A DNA stretch of 64,000 bases from positions 2,666,001 to 2,730,000 of the forward strand of contig OZ244213.1 in the NCBI GenBank assembly GCA_965216905.1, in the 5' to 3' direction. The notes beneath the pieces were generated by a model. That model was given only the letters and a program-made list of their open reading frames with translations. It had not been told where the DNA came from and did not search any database. Of this stretch, positions 58,434-64,000 are shown piece by piece. The position numbers and the translations under genes were made by a program. Source of the stretch: G965216905 sp965216905. GTDB lineage: Bacteria; Actinomycetota; Acidimicrobiia; Spongiisociales; ZC4RG35. Within the stretch, counting starts at the first letter, position 1, and each line of letters opens with the position of its first letter.

Positions 58434-58546
58434 CGGCTCTTTCGGTGCTTCCGAAGGCGGCGGAGGAGCGTCATCGCATATCCGGCCACCAAGCCGTAGG
58501 TGACGCCGTAGGCGAGCCACACGAAGGTGGTGTCGAGTTCCGCCAT
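58430..58546 (-). CDS. ccmD: Small membrane protein CcmD
   Basis: 38 aa: AELDTTFVWLAYGVTYGLVA, then GYAMTLLRRLRKHRKSR; one membrane helix and a basic tail, typical of CcmD, which stabilises the CcmABC-CcmE complex and helps holo-CcmE release. Overlaps ccmC (TGATG) and ccmE (ATGA). Confidence 0.85.
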   Translation of the reverse strand: MAELDTTFVWLAYGVTYGLVAGYAMTLLRRLRKHRKSR

Positions 58547-59310
58547 CAGGAAGTCTCTATTCGGGGAGGTTGAACCGCGGCGCCGGCGACGGAGGCCGAG
58601 GCCGGCTCCAGTTCGGCTTCCAGGCGGCCGAGGCGCATGCGCGCGGCCAGGAGGGCAACGTACAGGACGGTGAATGCGGCGAGGTTCACCAGCAGTGCCG
58701 CCACCATCGACCCATCCATCTGCGCTCCGTCGGGTCGGATCGTCTGGCCCTGATGGAGGGTTCGGAAGAACAGGACAGAGAAGTAGACGATCGGAACCTG
58801 GACCACCGCGACCAGTCCGAGAATCGCCGAGCGTCGTGCTCGCAGCGCCGGGTCGGGGATGGACCGCCGCAATGCCAGATAACCGAGGTAGACGAAGAAC
58901 ATCAGGGCGGTCGAGGCCATGCGGGCGTCGGACCACTCCCAATAGGTTCCCCAGATCGGGCGGCCCCACAGTGCCCCGGTGAACAGGGTGACGGCCGTGA
59001 ACAGCACCCCGATCTCGGCCGACGACTCCGCCATGCGATCAAGCCATTCACGCTTGGTGACCAGCCACCCGAGGGCGCCGAGCGCCGTGACACCGAAGGC
59101 GGCGAACGCCAGCCAGGCCGACGGCACGTGCACGTAGAGAATCCTCACGAACTCGCCCTGTGACGCGTCGGGGCTCGACGTGACCGCGAACCACAGACCG
59201 ACCAGAACGAAGAGGCACGCAACTGCCGCCAATCCGGTCGGCCACGCAGAGCCGTTCGAATCGGAACGGCCCCGGCCGGCCGTGGGCTTCGTGGACTGTG
59301 GTGGATTCAT
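58546..59310 (-). CDS. ccmC: Heme exporter membrane protein CcmC
   Basis: 254 aa, six membrane helices. WWD-type motif GRPIWGTYWEWSDARMASTA and conserved His in ILYVHVPSAWLAF and FFRTLHQGQTIR. CcmC loads heme onto CcmE. ATGA overlap with ccmB. Confidence 0.94.
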   Translation of the reverse strand: MNPPQSTKPTAGRGRSDSNGSAWPTGLAAVACLFVLVGLWFAVTSSPDASQGEFVRILYVHVPSAWLAFAAFGVTALGALGWLVTKREWLDRMAESSAEIGVLFTAVTLFTGALWGRPIWGTYWEWSDARMASTALMFFVYLGYLALRRSIPDPALRARRSAILGLVAVVQVPIVYFSVLFFRTLHQGQTIRPDGAQMDGSMVAALLVNLAAFTVLYVALLAARMRLGRLEAELEPASASVAGAAVQPPRIETS

Positions 59311-59978
59311 GTCGTGGCCTCTTCGAGGGGCCGTGCCGAGATCGCCATTGCGGCGAGGCCGGCGCAGGCGGCCACCGTCAACATCAGCGTCGGCGTCAGG
59401 GTACTTTCTCCACGGACAACCGCTTCCCACGCACTGTTCCCGCCGACCAGGAGCGGGATGCCCAGGGGGATGACGATCAACGGCGCCAGCATCGTCCGGC
59501 CCGCCAACCCGGCCGTCACCTCGCCGGCCAATGTGGCCACCACGCTGAGTCCGATGACGAAGAGCGTGAGGGCCGGGACCAGCATCCACCAACGAGGAAG
59601 CGTTACTCCGTAGAACAGCACCGTGAGCGGAAGGGTGACGATCACGGTTCCGCCCATCAGCAGGCTCGATGAGGCCGTTCGCGCCAACAGCCGGGCGAGC
59701 GGATCCAATCCGGCGAGGGCGAGGTGGCGACGCTGAGAGCGGGATTCGCTGGCAGCCTGCCGCAACGCCACCTGCATGCCGAACAGATAGGTGACGAGCC
59801 AGAAGACCGGCCGTCCGACCGTCGCCAGGTCGACGGTCAGACGGTCGACCGCGAACGGAACCACGAACACGGCTCCGGCGGCCAACGGTCCGATCACCGA
59901 TGCGACCTCTCGGGCACGCCCCTCGATGACGAGATCGCGGTGGACGATGGTTGTGACCTGACGCAAGAGGGCGGTCAT
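59307..59978 (-). CDS. ccmB: Heme ABC transporter permease CcmB
   Basis: 223 aa, six membrane helices. RDLVIEGRAREVASVIGPLA at the start, the ALRQAASESRSQRRHLALAG segment and LAPLIVIPLGIPLLVGG are typical CcmB regions. Works with CcmA to release holo-CcmE. Confidence 0.92.
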   Translation of the reverse strand: MTALLRQVTTIVHRDLVIEGRAREVASVIGPLAAGAVFVVPFAVDRLTVDLATVGRPVFWLVTYLFGMQVALRQAASESRSQRRHLALAGLDPLARLLARTASSSLLMGGTVIVTLPLTVLFYGVTLPRWWMLVPALTLFVIGLSVVATLAGEVTAGLAGRTMLAPLIVIPLGIPLLVGGNSAWEAVVRGESTLTPTLMLTVAACAGLAAMAISARPLEEATT

Positions 59979-60613
59979 GCGAGCCGCCCCGCCACGAGTG
60001 TGGAGCATCGATCGACCCGTTCCGCCAGGGACGACCGGTCGTGGGAGACCATCACGGCGCCGCCACCCGATCGGGTCGTTCGCGACACGAGGGCGTCGAC
60101 GATCGTCCGCGCCGAATCGTCCAGCCCGGCATCGGCTTCATCGAGCAGCAACAGGCGCGGCGGTCGGAGCAGGCAGCGGGCGAGGTCGACCCGGCGCTGC
60201 ATGCCGTTCGACGAGTCGGCCGCCCGCCGGTCGGCTGCCTGTGCCAGGCCGACCATCTCCAGGGCTTCTGAGGCACGATCGGCGCCCAATCCGGCGATGG
60301 ACGCCTCCAGCCGCAGGTTCTCGAACAAGGTCAGCTCCGGGTACAGGCCGGGGTCGTGACCCACCCAACCGATCTGGTTCCGGATTCCTGCGACGTCCCG
60401 CGATCCGAGGGGCACACCGAGCACCGAGCCGGTGCCGCCGGTCGGGGCGAGAAAGGTGGCCATGACCGCCAGGAGGGTGGACTTGCCCGAGCCGTTCGGC
60501 CCGGCGACGCCGAGTGACGTCCCCGGGGCGACGGTCACCGAGACATCGACGAGGATCGATGTGCGGCCGGAGGAGACGCTCACGCGATCGAGGGTGACGA
60601 GAGGCGGGGTCAT
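59975..60613 (-). CDS. ccmA: Heme ABC transporter ATP-binding protein CcmA
   Basis: 212 aa. Walker A GPNGSGKST, signature SSNGMQRRV (altered from LSGGQ in the way CcmA proteins often are), Walker B LLLLDEADAGLD, H-loop VSHD. First gene of the nine-gene operon; transcription should start in the 150 bp before 60764, shared with the divergent two-component genes. Confidence 0.93.
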   Translation of the reverse strand: MTPPLVTLDRVSVSSGRTSILVDVSVTVAPGTSLGVAGPNGSGKSTLLAVMATFLAPTGGTGSVLGVPLGSRDVAGIRNQIGWVGHDPGLYPELTLFENLRLEASIAGLGADRASEALEMVGLAQAADRRAADSSNGMQRRVDLARCLLRPPRLLLLDEADAGLDDSARTIVDALVSRTTRSGGGAVMVSHDRSSLAERVDRCSTLVAGRLA

Positions 60614-60764
60614 CGGGCGACGAGTGTACGGTCACCTCCCCGATTCGGAGCCGACACCGATCGCGCGAGGGTGGATGGTCGGTGGCACGACCCGCGAACA
60701 AATCCGAAACCCGGTGGCGTGGACATGGTGCAACCGGTGACTCCTCCGTACCATCGGGGACTCG

Positions 60765-61451
60765 ATGACCCGCCCGAACCGCATCCTGATCGTTGATGAC
60801 GAACCTCGCGTGAGGGAGGTCGTGGCGGCCTATCTCGAGCGGGAAGGATGCCGCGTCCTCGAGGCGGGGGATGCGGACGCGGCCCGTCGCCACCTGGCCG
60901 GTCCGGCGCCGGACCTCGTCATTCTCGACATCATGTTTCCCGGTGCCTCCGGGCTCGACCTGCTCACCGAGCTTCGGCGGCAATCCGATGTTCCGGTCAT
61001 CCTGCTGACCGCCCGAGCCGCCGAAGCCGATCGCGTCCTCGGACTCGAGCTCGGAGCCGACGACTATGTCATCAAGCCGTTCTCACCACGAGAACTCGTC
61101 GCCCGGGTACGGTCGGTCCTGCGGAGAACCGCGGCGACCCCGGTCGACTCCACACTCTCCTTCGACGGTTTGGTCATCGATACGAGTTCGCGGATCGTGA
61201 CCGTCGACGGTCGGCGGGTCGAGCTGACGGCCCGCGAGTTCGATCTGCTGGCGTTCATGGCGAGCCACACCGGACAGGTGTTCAGCCGCGCCCAGCTGTT
61301 GGAGCAGGTCTGGGACTCGTCGGCCGAGTGGCAAGACCCGGCGACGGTCACGGTGCATGTTCGGCGAATCCGCCAGAAGATCGAGCGTGATCCGGCCGAG
61401 CCGGTTTGGCTGCAGACCGCTTGGGGCGTCGGCTACCGGTTCCAACCATGA
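60765..61451 (+). CDS. OmpR-family response regulator
   Basis: 228 aa. Receiver domain with ILIVDDEPRVREV, phosphoacceptor Asp in DLVILDIMFPG, and Lys in YVIKPFSPREL; C-terminal winged helix ending PVWLQTAWGVGYRFQP. The stop overlaps the histidine kinase by ATGA. Divergent from ccmA; whether it controls the ccm operon is open. Confidence 0.95.
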   Translation: MTRPNRILIVDDEPRVREVVAAYLEREGCRVLEAGDADAARRHLAGPAPDLVILDIMFPGASGLDLLTELRRQSDVPVILLTARAAEADRVLGLELGADDYVIKPFSPRELVARVRSVLRRTAATPVDSTLSFDGLVIDTSSRIVTVDGRRVELTAREFDLLAFMASHTGQVFSRAQLLEQVWDSSAEWQDPATVTVHVRRIRQKIERDPAEPVWLQTAWGVGYRFQP

Positions 61452-62602
61452 GGCGGCTGCTGATGGTGCTGGCGCCGGTGCTGGCGATCGGTGTCATCGT
61501 CACGGAGATGGCCATGGACCTCGATGCGGACGCCCGTGCGGCCACCTATCGGGTGTATATCGCCGCCACGCTGCTGGCGCTGGGGCTCTACGCCGGTGTT
61601 CGGTGGCTGGCCGGGCGGCTGCCCTCCATCTCGCTGGCGGTTGCGGCGGTGGGGGTCGCCACGGTCGGGGTGGCTGGGCTGGCGGTGGTCCTGGCGGCGA
61701 ACTCGATGTTCTTCTCGGCGCACGACCGCGATGTGCTGCTGGTGGTCTTGGGCGTCGGAGCCGCGCTCGCCGTGGCGCTGGCCGCCGCCATCGGGAGTTC
61801 GGTGGCCGGTGACCTTCGCCGTGTCCAGATGACCGCCCGGCGGGTGGGCGCCGGCGAGTTGTCGATGCGAACCGGCGTCGCTCGATCGGACGAGATCGGC
61901 GAGATGGCGGCGGCGATGGACGCAATGATCGAGCGACTCGAAGCGACCGAGGAGGAGCGCCGCATACTGCTGGCGTCGGTCGGGCACGACCTGCGGACCC
62001 CGCTGGCCTCGTTGCGGGCGGCGATCGAGGCGGTCGAGGACGGCGTCGTCGACGATCCGACGCGGTATCTGGACGGCATGGCCAAGGACGTCGCGTATCT
62101 CGGCCGCCTGGTGGATGACCTCTTCGAGTACGCCCGAATCGAGTCGGGGCGATACGCACCTGCGCCGGAGACCGTGGATCTTCGCGAGCTGGTCGATGAG
62201 TCCGTCGAGGTGGCGACCCCGATCGCCGAGCGGAATGGAGTCGAGCTCGTCGTGCTCGGCAATGGTCCTGCCCCGGCCGAGGCCGACCCGGCGGCCATGC
62301 GGCGAGTGCTCCGGAATCTCATCGACAACGCCATCCGCCACACCGGTCCGGATGGCACGGTCACCATCGAGGTGGGGACAGGTGGCTTTCGAGTGATCGA
62401 CGATGGACCTGGATTCCCGGCCGAGTTCCGGGATCGTGCCTTCGACCGCTTCACGCGTGCCGACGAGAGCCGACCCGGGGGCACTGGTGCGGGCCTCGGG
62501 CTGGCCATCGCCCGAGGGCTGGTCGAGGCGCACGAGGGCACGATCCGAATCCTGGATGGCCCGGGCGGCCGAGTGGCCGTCAGCCTGAGCGACGCTCGGT
62601 GA
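61448..62602 (+). CDS. Sensor histidine kinase
   Basis: 384 aa. About four N-terminal membrane segments with short loops rather than a large sensor domain, a HAMP region (RRVGAGELSMRTGVARSDEI), H-box ASVGHDLRTPLASL, N-box NLIDNAIRHTG, G-boxes VIDDGPGFP and GGTGAGLGLAIARG. Cognate kinase of the response regulator before it. Its 3' end overlaps the convergent Lgt-like gene by 23 bp. Confidence 0.93.
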   Translation: MRRLLMVLAPVLAIGVIVTEMAMDLDADARAATYRVYIAATLLALGLYAGVRWLAGRLPSISLAVAAVGVATVGVAGLAVVLAANSMFFSAHDRDVLLVVLGVGAALAVALAAAIGSSVAGDLRRVQMTARRVGAGELSMRTGVARSDEIGEMAAAMDAMIERLEATEEERRILLASVGHDLRTPLASLRAAIEAVEDGVVDDPTRYLDGMAKDVAYLGRLVDDLFEYARIESGRYAPAPETVDLRELVDESVEVATPIAERNGVELVVLGNGPAPAEADPAAMRRVLRNLIDNAIRHTGPDGTVTIEVGTGGFRVIDDGPGFPAEFRDRAFDRFTRADESRPGGTGAGLGLAIARGLVEAHEGTIRILDGPGGRVAVSLSDAR

Positions 62603-63251
62603 CGAACCCGGCGATCCCGGTCCCGATGCCCGCAACGACGCCGGCGGCGAGCAGCCAACCCGGGGTCGATCCCAGAGTCAGACGCAGCGGCTCGGTGATC
62701 AGCCGTGCACCCGCCACGGCAGCCAGTCCTGCGCCGGCCGCCGTCCACGGCCGGCCACGGCGAGCCAGCCGAAGCACGAGCCAGGTGCTCAGGAGCAGCA
62801 GCGCCGCGGTGTACAGCTCCACCGGGTGACGGACCACCTCCGAGCCGGGACGGGCCCACCCCCATGGGACGTCTGCGCGCGCTCCGAGGCATGCGCCCCT
62901 CCAGACACAGCCTCCGTGCCACCCCGCCATTCCGGCGACGATGGCCGGTGCGAGGGCATCCAGCGATCGGGGGATGTCATGTCGGTGTGTCCACGCCAAG
63001 AAGCCGATGGCGGTGATGGCGGCGACGGCGCTGTGGACGCCTCCCCGGATGGCCAGGATGTCGCCTGGGCGGGTGAGCGGGCTGATTCCGCTCTCGATCA
63101 TGGCCGCCACCCGGCCCGAGAACACGCCGATCAACCCCGCACCCAACAGTGAGTCGAAGCCCGAGGACACCGATGCCCCTGGCTCCAGTCGGAGTGAGAG
63201 CCAGGCGGTCGCGAGCCCGGTGAGGGCGGCGGCGAGGAGTGTGAACTCCAT
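62580..63251 (-). CDS. Prolipoprotein diacylglyceryl transferase-like membrane protein
   Basis: 223 aa, about seven membrane helices. The motif VVRHPVELYTAALLLLSTWL matches the RHPSQLYE block of Lgt, but the family's GRxGNF signature is replaced (WRGACLGARADVPWGW), so this is a divergent member that may not be the housekeeping Lgt. It is followed after 5 bp, on the same strand, by no gene; upstream is a lipoprotein gene (63257), a fitting neighbour. Confidence 0.7.
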   Translation of the reverse strand: MEFTLLAAALTGLATAWLSLRLEPGASVSSGFDSLLGAGLIGVFSGRVAAMIESGISPLTRPGDILAIRGGVHSAVAAITAIGFLAWTHRHDIPRSLDALAPAIVAGMAGWHGGCVWRGACLGARADVPWGWARPGSEVVRHPVELYTAALLLLSTWLVLRLARRGRPWTAAGAGLAAVAGARLITEPLRLTLGSTPGWLLAAGVVAGIGTGIAGFVTERRSG

Positions 63252-63256
63252 GCGGT

Positions 63257-63799
63257 TCAGGAACGAGCGAGCAACTCGTCGACGCCGACCGCCAGCTGCG
63301 CACCATCGATGATCCCCAGATGAGTCTCGATCACCTCGCCGCCGGGAGCGACGAAGTAGGTGATCGGTGCGCCCAACCCACCGAGCTCGGCGCGGATGTC
63401 CGCATCGCGATCGAACTGGTTCTCATAGGAGATGCCGAACTCGTCGATGAAAGACCGGGCGCCCGCCTGCGTGTCGTTGATGGCGACGCCGATGAAGTCG
63501 ACCTGATCGCCGTAGGCCTCGAATGCCTCGACGAGGACCGGGGCCTCGGACCGGCATGGCAGACACCAAGAGCCCCACGCATTCACCACCGTCGGGCGAT
63601 CGGAGGACTCGAGGCGGGTTCGGAACTCGCCCCGGTCGAACACCGGAAGCTGGTCCGCACCGTCGACCGAGGTCGCCGGGTCGGCGCATGCCGCGACCGC
63701 GAGCATCAACCCGAGGAGGAACGCGACGGTGCGCGCCCGTCCGTGGACTCGAGCGGACCGGGTCTGACGACGCTGGCTTGTCGGTATCGTCGGTGGCAT
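63257..63799 (-). CDS. TlpA-like thioredoxin-fold lipoprotein
   Basis: 180 aa. Lipobox region LMLAVAAC, then VVNAWGSWCLPCRSEAPVLV (active site CLPC), INDTQAGARSFIDEFGISYE and PITYFVAPGGEV (cis-Pro). A periplasm-side thiol oxidoreductase. It ends 5 bp before the Lgt-like start. Its ATG overlaps head-to-head with the opposite gene's ATG (63798). Confidence 0.88.
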   Translation of the reverse strand: MPPTIPTSQRRQTRSARVHGRARTVAFLLGLMLAVAACADPATSVDGADQLPVFDRGEFRTRLESSDRPTVVNAWGSWCLPCRSEAPVLVEAFEAYGDQVDFIGVAINDTQAGARSFIDEFGISYENQFDRDADIRAELGGLGAPITYFVAPGGEVIETHLGIIDGAQLAVGVDELLARS

Positions 63800-64000
63800 G
63801 GAGATCAGCCGTTTTCCCATCGGACGCCTCGAAGACCTCCCGGAGGACCTTCGCTCTCGTATTGAACCAATTGCCGAGCGATCCGGTTTCATTCCCAATG
63901 TGTTCCTCGGACTCGTCCACCGTCCGGCCGAACTCGGGGCATTTCTCGACTACCACGACGCCTTGATGGAGCGAGAGTCCGGGCTCACGAAGGCGGAGCG
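63798..64000 (+). CDS. Peroxidase-related AhpD-like protein, N-terminal part (runs off window)
   Basis: 67 codons to the window edge: EISRFPIGRLEDLPEDLRSR, then RSGFIPNVFLGLVHRPAELG-AF, DYHDALMERESGLTKAER. This is the start of the uncharacterised peroxidase-related family (TIGR01926) in the carboxymuconolactone decarboxylase/AhpD superfamily. The CxxC active site lies beyond the window. Confidence 0.85.
   Translation, partial: MEISRFPIGRLEDLPEDLRSRIEPIAERSGFIPNVFLGLVHRPAELGAFLDYHDALMERESGLTKAE

Overview
The window is high-GC DNA from an actinobacterium, most likely a non-model lineage such as Acidimicrobiia (inference). Supporting signs are F420-type luciferase-like oxidoreductases, the histidine phosphatase/DUF3090/SCO1664-type gene trio, a CAP-SLH secreted protein with repeats of the 'GC.P..FCPD..TRGQMAAFL' type, an OmpA protein with a PDTTE-rich linker, and tightly overlapping (ATGA/GTGA/TGATG) operons.

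Layout. 1-1.4 kb: the N-terminal end of a sigma-70 factor (minus strand), a two-domain GNAT acetyltransferase and tRNA-Val(UAC). 1.39-13.70 kb: a mobilizable integrative element inserted in the 3' half of that tRNA, bounded by a 49-bp direct repeat. It carries a tyrosine integrase, an excisionase-like HTH protein, a MobF/TrwC relaxase-helicase and a methylamine-utilization-like (Mau-like) cassette. That cassette holds a Tat-exported protein, MauE, a MauD-like thioredoxin, a Cys-rich protein resembling the methylamine dehydrogenase light chain, and a membrane protein. A frameshifted ISL3-type element has split mauE from mauD, and an IS3-type element has split an AbiEii-like nucleotidyltransferase. 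13.7-17.6 kb: a plastic zone with a toxin/integrase chimera, VapBC-like modules and a dehydrogenase remnant.

17.6-47 kb is mostly chromosomal housekeeping. It contains a small heat-shock protein and DnaJ-like protein, an OmpA-family envelope protein with a coiled-coil partner, a Zur-like regulator with a ZnuABC zinc transporter, two dipeptide-type permeases and a copper-protein pair (cupredoxin/beta-helix protein plus two-domain multicopper oxidase). It also contains glucose-6-phosphate isomerase, DNA repair and metal-center proteins, two F420-type enzymes, a MoxR-like/VWA pair, an SOS-associated peptidase and RNase P RNA. Between 37.83 and 37.99 kb seven 23-bp repeats form a chain of ATGA-overlapping eight-codon mini-ORFs between two genes.

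47-64 kb: trpD, a Fur-family regulator, a thioredoxin-like lipoprotein whose UxxC motif is encoded by an in-frame TGA (probable selenoprotein), and an ECF-type Ni/Co transporter (cbiMQO) preceded by an exact Nur-type operator. Then come an alpha/beta hydrolase, a complete System I cytochrome c maturation operon (ccmABCDEFH, a CcmI-like TPR protein and CcmG), a two-component system, an Lgt-like membrane protein, another TlpA-like lipoprotein and the start of an AhpD-like peroxidase-related gene. Thiol-redox proteins recur: MauD/MauE, the selenoprotein, CcmG/H and the last TlpA.
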